64,000 nt of DNA from Ehretia macrophylla (lineage: Eukaryota; Streptophyta; Magnoliopsida; Boraginales; Ehretiaceae), in contig CM075771.1 in the NCBI GenBank assembly GCA_037974665.1, positions 42,020,425-42,084,424 on the forward strand. The letters are read 5' to 3'. Below are positions 1 to 12,345 of this stretch, piece by piece. The translations under genes and the position numbers were made by a program. Positions within the stretch are counted from its first letter, which is position 1. Each line of letters starts with the position of its first letter. Under the pieces are notes generated by a model, which saw only the letters and a list, made by a program, of their open reading frames with translations, had not been told where the DNA came from and ran no database searches.

Positions 1-3000
1 TGCCCTCAGTTTGCGGGCCCAGCCTTTACGTGAAGCGAAGTTGTCTTGCCCAAGGTGCACTGGGATTCGATAATAGAAATGTGATAGATTAGGTTGCCAT
101 CCCTTTCTAGGCTCACGACGTACGATCCGGGACGGAAAAAGAGAGCAAAAGAAGAAAAGTGTCCCGAAACTAATGAAAACGTTCGATTTTGGGCTGCGAA
201 AACAGGCGCAACTGAGCAGGCTTGCTGCCTCCATCGTAGAGCTCTCAAAGAGCATTCCAATGGTATGCTGTGCACCGCATAATTCCTTACAGATCAAAAG
301 TTATGGGCACCGGAGCGATAGAGACCTAGTCCCAAGCCCCGCGCCCTCGGTTTGCAGGCCCCGCTTCTATGTGAAGCGAAGTTGTCTTGCCCACGGTACC
401 GTGAGATTCGATAATAAAAATGTGATGGATTAGGTTGTCATCCTTTTTGCAGCTCATGACATACGATCCGGGATGAAAAAATAGCGCAAAAGAAGAAAAG
501 TGTCGCAAAACTGATGAAAATGTTTGATTTTGGGCTTCGAAAATAGGCGCAACCAACTGGGCTTGCAGCCGCCGTCGTAGAGCTGTCAGGGAGCTTTCCA
601 ACGGTATGTTGTGCACCGTGTAAATCTATACATATCAAAAGTTATGTGGACAAGAGCAACAAAGACCTAGTCCCAAGCCCCACGCCCTCGGTTTGCGGGC
701 CCAGCCTTTACGTGAAGCGAAGTTGTCTTGCCCAAGGTACTGTGGGATTCGATAATAGAAAAGTTATGGATTAGGTATTCGTCCTTTTCTAGGCTCACGA
801 CGTACGATCCGGGATGAAAAAATAGTGCAAAAGTAGAAAAGTTTCCCAAAATAGATGAAAACATTCGATTTTGAGCTCCGAAAATATGCACAACCGAGTA
901 GGCTTGCTGTCCCCGTCGTAGAGCTCTCGAAGAGCTTTCCAACAGTATGTTGTGCGCTGCATAACTCCTTAAGGATCAAAAGTTATGGGCACTAGAGCGA
1001 CTGATACTTGGTCATAAGCCCCATTTTCGCGACTAACGACGTACGATTCGGGATTAAAAAACAGCGCAAAAGAAGAAAAGTGTCCCAAAACTAAAGAAAA
1101 CGTTTGATTTTGGGCTCTGAAAACAGTCGTAGCCGAGCAGGCTTGCTACCCCTGTCGTAGAGCTCTCGGAGAGCTTTCCAACGGTATGCTGTACGACGCA
1201 TAACTCCTTACAGATCAAAAGTTATGGGCAACAGAGCGATAGAGACCTTGTCCCAAGCCCACGCCCTCGATTTGCGAGCCCAGCCTCTACGTGGAGCGAA
1301 GTTGTCTTGCCCAAAGTGCCATGGGATTCGATTATAGAAATATGATGGATTAGGTTGTCGTCCTTTTCGCGGCTCACGACGTACGATCTGGGACGAAAAA
1401 ATAGCGCAAAAGAAAAAAGTGTCCCAAACTGATGAAAACGTTCGATTTTGGGCTTCGAAAATAGGTGCTGCCGAGCAGGCTTGCTGCCCCCGTCGTAGAG
1501 CTCTCAGAGAGCTTTCCAACGGTATACTGTGTATCACACGAAACAAGGTATCACATGCAAATCGAGGTTAAGGCACACGAAACGAGGTATCACACACAAA
1601 TCGAGGTCAGGCCTCTCACTGTGTGACACGTAACTCCTTACGGATCAAAATTTATGGGCAAAGGAGCGACGGAGACCTAGTCCCAAGCTTGACGCCCTCG
1701 GTTTGTAGTCCTAGCCTCTACATGAAGTGAAGTTGTCATGCCCAAGGTGTCGTGGGATTCGGTAATAGAAATGTGATTGATTAGGTTGTCGTCCTTTTCG
1801 CGGCTCACGATGTACGATCCGAGACGAAAAAACAGCGCAAAAGAAGAAAAGTGTCCCGAAACTGATGAAAACGTTTGATTTTGGACTCCGAAAATAGGCG
1901 CAGCAAAGCTGGCTTGCTGCCCTTGTCGTAGAGCTCTCAGAGAGCTTTCCAATTCTATGTTGTGCGCCGCGTAACTCCTTACGGATCAAAAGTTATGGGC
2001 ACTGGAGCGACGGATACCTGGTCCCAAGCCCCACGCCCTCGGTTTACGGGCCCAGCCTCTACTTGAAGTAAAGCTGTCATGCCCAAGGTGTCGTGGCATT
2101 CGGTAATAGAAATGTGATTGATTAGGCTGTCGTCCTTTTTGCAACTGACGATGTACGATCCAGGACGGAAAAACAGCGTAAAAGAAGGCAAGTGTCCCGA
2201 AACTGATGAAAATGTTTTATTTCGGGCTCTGAAAATAGGCGCAGCTGAGCAGGCTTGCTACCCCTGTCGTAGAGCTCTCGGAGGGCTTTCAAACGGTATG
2301 TTGTGCGTCGCGTAACTCCTTACAGATCAAAAGTTATGGGCACCGGAGTGACGGAGACCTGGTCCCAAGCCCCACGCCCTCGGTTTGCGGGCCCAGCCTC
2401 TACGTGAAGCAAAGTTGTCTTGCCCAAGGTGCCATGGGATTCAATAATAGAAATATGATAGATTAGGTTGTCGTCCTTTTCGCTGCTCAAAACATACGAT
2501 CTGGGACAAAAAAACAGCGCAAAAGTAGAAAAGTTTCCCGAAACAAATGAAAACGTTCGATTTTAGGCTCCGAAAATATGAGCAGCCGAGCATGCTTGCT
2601 GCCGCCGTCATAGAGCTCTCGGAGAGCTTTCCAACGGTATGTTGTGCGCTGCGTAACTCTTTACGGATCAAAAGTTATGGGCACCGGAGTGACGGAGACA
2701 TAGTCTCAAGCCCCACGCCCTCGGTTTGCAGGCCCAGCCTCTACGTGAAGCGAAGTTGTCTTGCCCAAGGTGCCGTATGATTCGATAATAAAAATCTGAT
2801 GGATTAGGTTGTCGTCCTTTTCGCTGCTCATGATGTACGATCCAGGACAAAAAAATAACGCAAAAGAATAAAAGTATCCCTAAACTGATGAAAATGTTTG
2901 ATTTTAGGCTCCGAAAATTGGAGCAGCCAAGCAGGCTTGCTGCCCCCATCGTAGAACTATCGAAGAGCTTTCCAACGGTATGATGTACGATGCGTAACTC

Positions 3001-4008
3001 CTTACGGATCAAAAGTTACGGGCAAAGGAACGACGGAGACGTGGTCCCAAGCCCCATGCCCTCGGTCTGCGGGCCCAGCCTCTACGTGAAGCGAAGTTGT
3101 CTTGCCCAAGGTGCCATGGAATTCGATAATAGAAATGTGATGGATTAGGAGGTCGTCCTTTTCTAGGCTCACGACGTTCGATCTGGGACGAAAAAACACT
3201 GCAAAAGAAGAAAAGTGTACCAAAACCGATGAAAACATTCGATTTTGGGCTCCGAAAACAGGCGCAGCAGAGGAGGCTTATCGCGCTCGTCGTAGAGCAC
3301 TCTGAGAGCTTTCCAACGGTATGCTGTGCACCGCGTAACTCCTTACAAATCAAAAGTTATGGGTAACGGAGCGACAAAGACCTGGTCCCAAGCCCCACAC
3401 CCTCGGTTTGCGGGCCTAGCCTCTACGTGAAGCAAAGTTGTCTTGCCCAAGGTCCTGTGGGATTCGATAATAGAAATGTGATGGATTAGGTTGTCGTCCT
3501 TTTTGCGGTTCACGACGTACGATTTGGGACGAAAAAACAACGCAAAAGAAGAAAAGTATCCCAAAAATGAAGAAAACGTTCGATTTTGGGCTTCGAAAAT
3601 AGGCGCAGCCGAGCGGGATTGATGCCGCCGTCGTAGAGCTCTCGGAGAGCTTTCCAACGGTATGTTGTGCGTCGCGAAAATCCTTACAGATCAAAAGTTA
3701 TGGGCACCGAAGCGACGGTGACCTGGTCCCAACCCCCATGCCCTCGGTTTGCGGGCCCAGCCTCTACGTGAAGCAAAGTTGTCTTGCCCAAGGTGCCGTG
3801 GGATTCGATAATATAAATGTGATGGATTAGGTTGTCGTCCTTTTCGCTGCTCACAACGTACGATCCGGGACTAAAAAATAGCGCAAAAGTAGAAAAGTTT
3901 CCTGAAAGAGATGAAAACGTTCGATTTTGGGCTCTGAAAATGCGCAGCCGAGCATGCTTGCTGCCCCCGTCGTAGAGCTCTCGGAGAGCTTTCCATCGGT
4001 ATGCTGTG
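1..4008. repeat. 341-bp satellite, array 1
   Basis: Tandem array of about 11.7 monomers. The phrase GATCAAAAGTTATGGGCA recurs at 292, 633, 974, 1213, 1643, 1984, 2325, 2666, 3007, 3348 and 3689, so the step is exactly 341 bp except at two places. The monomer ending near 1213 has lost about 102 bp, between AAGCCCC and TTTTCGCG. The next one carries an 87-bp insertion. Monomers differ from each other by scattered substitutions. Most contain a short inverted repeat, AGCTCTC-G-GAGAGCT (for example 3637-3651). The length is close to two nucleosomes, as is common for plant pericentromeric satellites. I do not recognise a named family. Confidence 0.95.
1532..1618 (-). mobile_element. 87-bp relic of an A-family LTR end
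   Basis: An insert in a satellite monomer, flanked on both sides by CTGTG (1527-1531 and 1619-1623). Read on the minus strand it begins TGAGAGGCCTGACCTCGATT and follows the first ~75 bp of the A-family LTRs (compare 30020 and 48204), including the ATACCTCGTTTCGTGTGCC phrase. It ends GTGTGATA, like the 3' end of A2 (GCGTGATA). The simplest reading is an inserted A element that kept both termini and lost everything between. The 3' terminal match is only a few bases, so that end is less certain than the 5' end. Confidence 0.75.
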
Positions 4009-5966
4009 TGTGAGGCCCGACCCCGAATAACGTGTGTTACCTTGATTTGCGTGCCATAGACCAAGAATGATATGACTGACCTTGGATTACGTGCCCTGTC
4101 TTAATTTTCGTGCATACCTTGTAGTTCGTGCCCTATCTCGTAGTGCGTTCCCTAGGCCTAGGAAAGTGTGCCCTCACGCTAATCAAGAAAGCATCTTACA
4201 CGAAGCACTAGGTCATTAATTAATCTTACAAATTCCACTAACTATTATTAAACTACTAATTCAACCCACTAGAAGACAAAATCTCACAAAAAGGTAGACA
4301 TTCCTTATTCTTTATCCCTTATTCTTTTTGCACTTTCAACACATAATTAAATAATGCTCAAAAGATAACAAAAAATCAGATTTTTGATGCCTTGGCCGAC
4401 CACCATGTGGGTTTTAATGCTTGCTTGCTCAATTCAATTTAATTCTAGACAACTTATGACAACTCTATGACACAAATGCATAAAAAAAATTAGCTCAAAA
4501 ACCTTTGCAAAAGCTTCCAATTCTCGACCAACTACTCCTTGCCCATGCTAGGAATTTCAAAATACATCTTGAAGACACAAAAAAGCTGAATTTTTGCTGT
4601 CCAAGGCCGAATATGCTTCATCAATTGCAAGGGCTTCTATTTTTTTTTTCATTTCTCTCATTTTCCTCTCATTCTTCTCTCTCTCCCTCTCATTCTTCTC
4701 TCTCTCGGCCTTGGCTGAGTTTCTTCCCTTCATAGCTCATCTTCATCACACCATAGTTAATCAAGACAAGCAACAAGCAAAGAAATTCGACCAAAGCTAG
4801 CTAGGATACAAGAATCACAAATGCATGCTCTTTGAGTCACCATTTCGGCCTTGGTGAGTTTTACTAGCTTCCATTTATTTTCTTCTTGTTCTAACCACAT
4901 GCACCTACTAATAACTTGGTCACTAAGCTAGGAAAAATAGAGAGAAATCGGGTGGTGTCTCGGCTAAGCAAGGAAGAAGAAGAAATTTGAGCTTCGTCAA
5001 GTTTTGTGCATCTTCTTGTTGATTTGCTAAGGTGAGGGCTAAAACCTTTTGAAAATCCTTCAAAAATCCACATGCATGCTCTTAAATGTTTTTCTTTGCT
5101 TCTGTACTTGAGTTATATGTGTGTTCATAAGCTTTTACAACCATGCATAGCAAGATTTTGGCTTGAAGATGATGATAGATGAAATCGGGTTTGGTGACAG
5201 CTCTCTGTCTTGTTGTTACGAGGTGAGTTTGGCTAGGAAAATGATGTTGAAAATGCATGAAAATTGGTAGGTAACTATTTTTCCCAGTTTTGAAAATTTT
5301 TCACAGAAATAGGCCAAAGCTAATTTTGACTCTAAGGTCCTCAAAATGGCAAATCATGAAAATGTGTCCAAATCTGGAAGTCTGGAAAAAATGAAGCAGG
5401 TTTCGGCAGATGCACTGACCTTGTGGAACGAACAATTTTTGACTTAGTAAATGATGTCCAAAATGCATGAAATTTGGTGTTATGATATATTTTTCAGTTC
5501 TGGACATTTTTGTCAGAAATGGACTAAGGCTGAATCTGACCCTAAGGACCTCAAAAATGACAAATATTGAAATGTGTGCAAATCTCGACAGTTTTGTGCA
5601 ATCCCACTGTTTTGGCTATAACTATTGGACCCGAACTCCAAATGATGCAAGGTTTGTTTATGATTTTAGTTCATTTCTTAAGATTTAATTTGACATCTTA
5701 TTCACTGGAATTGGATATTGTTTGCTTGTCTTAATGATTGTGAGAAAACAGCCTATTGCAGTGAGGGTTTCACTTAGTTATATGCTTAGAAAATTTGTTG
5801 TTACTTCTCTTGTGGTATTAATTGCTTGGGATCGTGGCATTGAAATGTTGTGTGGACTATTTTGAATACTTGGGGATGTTTGAATTAATTGATGCATGAC
5901 TTGAGATTGATTTTGAGTTAACTTGGGGCTTAATCGCACGGGTAAGCCCGGAATGGAAACCCTAGT

Positions 5967-8922
5967 TGTAGCACCCCGATCCCTCACGAGACCGGGAGTT
6001 CTATCAATCGATCTAATCACAACCCAAATCCAAACTCGGGCATAATTTTCAGGGAAAACGGACGGAGTCTCCCCTGTTTTTAGGCGAAATGTAAAACATG
6101 CGACAACATATAAGTGGACCAACACCGTGTCCAACCATACAAAACTACCTCAAGGCCATCCGAGCCTCGGTTCTCAACAACTAAACTCAGCAAGTATACA
6201 TACATTTCCAATTTAAAAGCTAACCTATCTCTTTTCATTTTTGACAAGTACATTCAAACTAGACAATTAAACCATACTAAGCTACTGCATAAAATAAACT
6301 ACCATGCCATTCTAATTCTTTTCCTTGGGACATTACAAACATTCATTGAAGTTAAGCTATGCTAACTGATTACATAACTAGCTTATCAATTTACCTCAAC
6401 TATTTAGCTGATTTAGATTACATTTCTTTTAACAATAAATACATACAGTACATAAAAGCATACATCTTGCATCTTTGACAACTCTAGCCACATAGCACGC
6501 AAGACAACTCTTCAAGCACGAACTTTCACGAAATCACGAACTTTCCAGCTAACATGGCATTTCCTGAAATGTGGTGGTGAGGAGTGAGTATACACAACAC
6601 GTATACTTAGTTAGGGCGAGACAGATATCGAATTGGAGAGAAAGAAAGTCGTGCAATGCAAATAAGACAGTTAAGCAATATAACTGATAAATAAGCAATC
6701 AAGACAAACAATCAATACAATAAGCAATTACTGAAAGCATTAACACAACCATTCAAAGCTACACCACACTCTGAAGGCTATGGTTCACTCATACGAGCAA
6801 TGTACCATTTCACGAGCGATACATCAATCTCGAGCTTGATGTTGAGAACGATGACAATAAGCGCGCAACCACCTTATAACTCCAGTTTGGAATACCCCGG
6901 GAGTAACCATCAATTCTACGACCCAAATCTCCCTGGGAGGCAACCCAAGCGAGAAAAAGGAATAGGACACGGAGCTAGAGCAACCAACATTGGCAACCCA
7001 AGGCTACCCAGAGAGGCCCATCACTCATGCCCTGACACTATGCAATGCAAGACTCGATACAAGGCGATAAACGAGCGATAGCACAACAATACAGAATAAA
7101 GGAGATAAACGAGATATCAAGCATTATTCAACAATTGTTAAAAATTTCAATCAATAATCAACTCTAACAAGCGTAATAAGCATTAACAAGCATTAACAAG
7201 CATTTACAATCAAATAAGTAACAAGAACAACACCAACTAACATTATCAAGCAATAACAAGTATTCTATAGGCATTATAAGCATTCTATAGGCAACATAAG
7301 TATTCTATAAGCAATATAAGCAAGTAACGACAGTTCAAACACGAAAACAACAAATATCACTATTCAATCTCTAACTTCTAAAGGCAATTACGAGCAAACG
7401 AGCTACGGGATTAGGAAACCGATTTCACTACATTCACTCAGGCACTACAAGGCACGTTTCTATGTCACTAAACTTCACTTTCTCACCCGAGGCCCGAAAG
7501 TCCACCTACTGCGTTTGAATTACAACTATACTAACCGGTCACTCAATCAACGCCACAACAGCGCCAAAAGTGCTTCCATGCCCTCAATTGCAAAACCCCC
7601 AACTCAATTCGAGCACGGTCAACTTTTGGTCAAACGGCCCCTTTACGTTTCTTTGTCTAATTTCCAATTTTAACAAAGGCTGATCCGTTTTTATTTCACA
7701 TTTTAGCTTTCTATCATTAATGACACCTATCCAAATCAATCAATCACAATTCAGATCGAAATCCGAAATTCTATGGTTTGCTATTCACAATTCACTATTC
7801 ATTATTTTTCTCCAATTTCAGATACGCAGTTTCAACTGTAAAAATTGCTAAATAACTATCAAGCAATGCTCTACGAACCCTAAAGAAGCATTTCCAATCA
7901 ATTTCAGGCATTATAACGCATTAAATATCAAATCTAAAAATTTGAATCAAAAATCAAATTTCATAAAATATGCACAAAAGCATGAAAACCCTCACAGATA
8001 TTGAAGACCAAGACCCGCAAGGACCCGAGCCACGACCCCCGAGCAATTCCACGCGCAATTGTAGAAGAAAATGCAAGAAAAAATCATTTCTTTTCTCCCT
8101 ATGACCATTCGGCCATGGCAAGGGATATGGTTGGCATTTTGCAAAATGTTTTTATTGATTTTTGCCTTGTTTTATTATTTAAAAGATGACAAGGGTATTT
8201 TGGTCATTTGCAAAATCAAACTTTAATTAAAAATAGTCAAATAAGCTTATTTTGATGCCGTTAAATCTAATTCAAGTTAAAACAATGTAATTAAATGAAA
8301 AACAACTAAAACTAGTTAAATTAAACTAAAAACATTTTTCATTAAGTCCGAAGAATATTTCTCTAACTCTCATTTTCAAAATACTGCGATCGAACAGTCA
8401 ATAATCGATCGCTAATAAGGTGATGAGCAATAATATAAAACTTTAATTCTTTGAAAAGTAGAATAGTAGAATAGTTTAAAATTCACTCCGGCTCGGAGTT
8501 ACTTTCCTCATTTATTTGAAAACCGAGTGATTTTAATGCAAGACAACCAAAACCAATTATTAAAATAATCACAACAATCGAGGTAATCAATATTCATTTA
8601 AAATAATTAATTTAACTATTTCTAGAATATTTTAAGAATTATGAAGTTAATATTAAGCTACAAATGAAAGTTAATATAAACACATAGTCAAATACAATTA
8701 AACACTAACATTTAAGATAACACTTAATTAATCACAAGAGAAGAAATTCAATTACTATAATTATTAGAAATATGTAATAATCTTTTAATTATTCAATATA
8801 TAACTACTAAATGCTTTCAAGAGAAATATTAAAATAGTGCAAATTGGTTGATTTAACTAATTAGACATTTAATTAAATGCAGTCAAATGCTATTAAATGC
8901 ATGCCAGGTTCGGGTTATCACA
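5967..8922 (-). repeat. C1 LTR, 3' copy in element orientation
   Basis: 2956 bp, plus strand TGTAGCACCCCGATCCC to GGGTTATCACA. It aligns along its full length with 20183-23114, with a few percent differences by eye and small indels. One visible indel is the AAGCATTAACAAGC repeat near 7180-7200. The open frame at 8001-8189 recurs at 22193-22381 simply because the LTR is duplicated. Around 6830-7080 is a weak version of the GGGTCGTAG module shared with other LTR families. Confidence 0.9.
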
Positions 8923-9266
8923 TCATTCCCCCTTAAAACAATTGCGTCCTCACAATTCTTCTTCCAATAGAACCCTGCATCCATTGAAATCCAACTCTGA
9001 CTAGTCTTCATTAGCTACTGAACAAGTATTTAATCAAGATGAACAATAGGAAAGTTCAAGTAGAAATGCCAAGTGGTAACGCCAAATAAAGGCTCAAATG
9101 TAGATACCATACAAGAATCCCGTTGACACGAATACCGAAGAAGAATAAATTCCAACCAGAAACGCCGGGATAATACCAATAAAGACTAAAGTAAAGATAC
9201 TGTAGATAAAATCACATCACATATTAAGGATAAGAGGAATACCGAATGAATATCCCATACACGAAT
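8923..9266 (-). other. C1 internal region, 3' part with polypurine tract
   Basis: On the minus strand the sequence next to the LTR is TTTTAAGGGGGAATGA, a polypurine tract that would prime plus-strand DNA synthesis. The rest, up to the D1 insertion, has no recognisable coding capacity. The CGAAT duplicated by D1 is 9262-9266. Confidence 0.75.
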
Positions 9267-11658
9267 TGTTACGCCCCAACTCGACCACTCCTATAATCAG
9301 TCAGGACACAACGGAATTTTGGCAGTATAACGACAGGAAATAGGATACCGAGGTCCTAAACCAAACTCAATAGAACAACATACATTAACTCCACCACCAT
9401 ACAACAAATAACTCCTCAATAAATACAACATACATCATAACTATATTATACAATAATCATTCCTCGTTATACGCCTCCGTTCCAACATAATACATAAACC
9501 TTAATATACAATACAAAAACATATTGAGCCAATCTAGCAACCTAATCATAAACAAAAGAAAGGCTACTAAGAAAACATCAACTAATTCATTAACTTAACA
9601 ACATCCTATACATTATAAACTACAAAGCAGATAAAAGTCTACTAAGTTAATTTACAAGATAATAAAACATGTACGACATCACGGATAAGACTCTGGAACA
9701 TAGGACTCATCCACGTAAAGCACGTTTTCCACATTCTCCTCTTCAGGAGGCACGTACCCGTAATCTTGCGAAAGTACACCTGTAAGCATGCAATAATAGA
9801 GAGTGAGCTTATATAAAATAAGCCCAGCGAGGATCCGATAGATCTCGAGCAAGGTCTACTAAACTCCTTGGAATAATCCTTTGAGTCAGTAAACACACAA
9901 TAACATAAATAATACTATCATCACATAACTATATAACCATTCAATAAAGGATACTCTAGTTGGTGTAGCTCCAAACACCATCACGGTCTCAACCATTCTT
10001 CTTGTAACTCCCCATTACTCACACACCCGAGGTACCTCACTAGCCCCTCCCTCCATGACACCTCCGTCATGCGAGTTGGGGGTAGTCTCTAGCAGTCATG
10101 CCGTTTTCAACCCGACAGCCCAACGCTGCCCGAGAGGTGGCACACACATACCAAGACTCCATAACAATCATCAATAATCAATCAATCATCAATCAATAAT
10201 CATCTACTCATCAATACTAGCATCAATAATCAATTAGACAACAAATAACTAAGTTAGATGACAAAGTAGGCCATCTAATCGAACATGCATTAAACACACA
10301 ATCAAATTCAAATTTACCTATCAACAACTCACAATTCAATCACTCAACCCACACCCAATCAACTAAGGCTCAATCTAACATTTTAAAGAAAGACAACCTA
10401 AACTTCAATTAATCATATCTTACATTCTACTAATCCAAACAACTCCAAATCAGTTTCAAACACCCACCCATTCAACCAACTACATTAGCCCCCTAGGGAA
10501 ACCACCATAACACCTCCAAATCATGCCCGATAACCCTAAAACCCTAAGGTGTCAAGGTTGAATTTTTTGGATTTTCACCCAAACATCATAATCAAAAATT
10601 CGGTATTACAACGGCGCTACCACATAATTATCAAACATTTAGAAATCGACGGCAATCGATTCCGATCAACACAACTCAATTTAATCAACATTGAACAATT
10701 TAATCAAATTTAAATACCTAAAAAATAAAAATTATGCTACAACCGATAAAAACTCGTAGTATTACAGCTAAATGATCCCTAGCATGCAAGGAGAAATAAT
10801 CTAACATCAGATTAGAATTCTAACGGTTTGATTTTCAATTCTACGCAAAAACACAAAAGTTGAGTTTTGAGATCCAGAATTTTTCTCTCACCTTAGATGT
10901 GATATATACCTAGGAATACGTGAAATGCGTGCCCAACAAGCGGAATCCAAGTCGGCACGAAGTTCTACGGACAAAAACTAGGTTTTTCTTTGAATTTTTG
11001 CTTTGAAAACCTTGAAAACTCTTTCTCTTTTTCTCTCTTCTCCCTCTCGGCAATGTGTGTGTAATTGTGGGTGTTTTTCTGCTTTGTGAGTATGTGTTGG
11101 TGATATAAGCTTATTTGGTCAACAATTAAATAAAGTCAAAGTTAGTTTAAGTTAGTATTTTTGTGTTTTCTTGACTTTAAATGCATTTTCTTGATCACCA
11201 AAGTTCAAAACATTTATTCAACACCCAAAATAGCTCAAGTAGATTATTTTTAGGTGACAAGAAGTTTTACAATCAAACAATTTCACCCGAATCGGCTTAA
11301 AACTCGATTTTCGCAAAAGTCGGTGTAAAAACCCTAATAAATTCTTAAGCCGATTTTAAAACCGTTTTCATCAAGCACAGGTCTATTAAAGTCCGTGGTC
11401 TAGGTCTAGAAAGGTTTAAAAGACCAGTTTCAAAATTTTAGCAGACGTGTTTCGAAAACACTATTCATTGAAAATCGACGATAAAATTTCTGACTCCGTT
11501 TTTTATGAAAATTTCATGAATGCACATTTAGCACGTATTAGGAGTATTGATATCAAAATTATAACATTCTAGGCCCTATAGCACATAAACAGGTCATATG
11601 CACGCAAAATGAGACAAATCACGTAAATCAAGTTAAAGCAGATAAGTGGGGTTTCACA
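9267..11658 (-). repeat. D1 LTR, 3' copy in element orientation
   Basis: 2392 bp, plus strand TGTTACGCCCCAACTCG to GGGGTTTCACA. Read on the minus strand, a TATATAAG box lies near 9812-9819, just after CCTCGCTGGG. A CAG|G and a short acidic open frame follow at 9679-9780. The TATA box would put U3 at about 1.85 kb, with 0.5 kb of R-U5. No other coding sequence is seen, apart from the last ~90 nt of the pol frame, which run in at 11569-11658. Confidence 0.92.
9679..9780 (-). other. Acidic micro-frame after CAG|G in D1 LTR (3' copy)
   Basis: After TGCTTACAG|G the frame beginning with the split GGT codon stays open for 33 codons and ends in TGA. The predicted peptide is acidic, with a PPEEENVENVLYVDES core. 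The partner copy at 17045-17146 keeps the frame with no stop. Its differences there are a silent TAC/TAT, D to E, P to S and L to P. A TATA box lies ~30 nt upstream of the CAG, so the CAG could be a splice acceptor or could simply lie near the transcription start. No function is known to me. Confidence 0.35.
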
Positions 11659-12345
11659 TTCTCCCCCGCTTAAAGAAATTTCGCCCTCGAAATTCTTACT
11701 TGATGTATTGAACAAATCTGGGTACTGTTGCTGCATCTGATCTCGTCTCTCCCAAGTAGCTTCCTCAATGCCGTGATGCTTCCACAATACCTTAACCATC
11801 GAAATCTTCTTCGACCTCAACTCTCGTTCTATCTGATCAAGAATACGAATCGGACGCTCGTCATAAGTCAGATTCTCACGAAGCTGTAACAGATCTGGCT
11901 CAAGAATATGAGAAGGATCCGAATTATATTTCTGCAAATTAGACACGTGAAATACGTCGTGGACATTAGAGAAGTTCTCCGGTAAAGCCAACCGATATGC
12001 CAACTTACAAACCCTGCCGGTAATCTCAAACGGCCCAACAAATCTCGGACTCAGCTTTTCACCTTTACCATAACGAACAAACCCCTTACGAGGAGACAAT
12101 CTCAAGAAAACCCAATCTCCGATTGCAAACTCCAAATCCTGACGATGCTTATCAGCATAACTCTTGAATCTACTCTGCGCCGTAAGCATTCTCTGCCTGA
12201 TCAACTGAACATTCTCGATCTTTTCTAGAAGCTCTGGCCTGATAGTCGGATCAATAGTCTTCATCTCTCCTACCTCGTCCCAATATAAAAGTGAACGGCA
12301 CTTATGACCGTAAAGAGCTGCGAAAGGTGCCATCCTAATAGTAGC
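11569..12345 (-). pseudogene. D1 pol fragment: integrase C-terminus and chromodomain
   Basis: Same frame as the upstream integrase fragment, from which it is cut off by a TAA stop at 12346-12348. It begins with the ALYGHKCRSLLYWDEVGE segment that follows the integrase core. Next come the SPRKGF and GPFEI blocks typical of the gypsy integrase C-terminal domain, then PSHILEPDLL. A chromodomain-like stretch follows (RILDQIERELRSKKISMVKV, WKHHGIEEATWE). Chromodomains of this group bind methylated histone H3 and steer integration to heterochromatin. The frame runs through the polypurine tract and ends about 90 nt inside the LTR. It is intact as a segment but cannot be made as part of an uninterrupted polyprotein. 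Confidence 0.85.
11659..11680 (-). other. D1 polypurine tract
   Basis: Minus strand AAGCGGGGGAGAA directly before the LTR start TGTGAAACCCC. It is in the expected position for priming plus-strand synthesis. It lies inside the pol reading frame, which continues into the LTR. Confidence 0.8.

Noticed and set aside
2668-3353. Repeated ~114-codon open frames on the minus strand of the satellite (also 25497-26182, 35718-36062, 52635-53320)
   Set aside because: They begin at TTG, not ATG, recur once per 341-bp monomer, and are broken in most monomers. Because 341 is not a multiple of three, the frame rotates. No protein domain is recognisable. They are a by-product of one stop-free frame in the satellite.
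4009-4020. A-family units as Helitrons or DNA transposons, because the ends look partly inverted (TGTGAGGCCCAACC and GGTTGGGGCGTGACA)
   Set aside because: A1 has a clean 5-bp duplication and TG...CA ends, as LTRs have. The same near-inverted end style occurs in B and D, which are proven LTR elements. Helitrons make no duplication.
4640-4710. CT-rich tract in A1 as an independent microsatellite locus
   Set aside because: It is a degenerate pyrimidine tract found at the same position in A4 (about 48895-48960), so it is part of the LTR.
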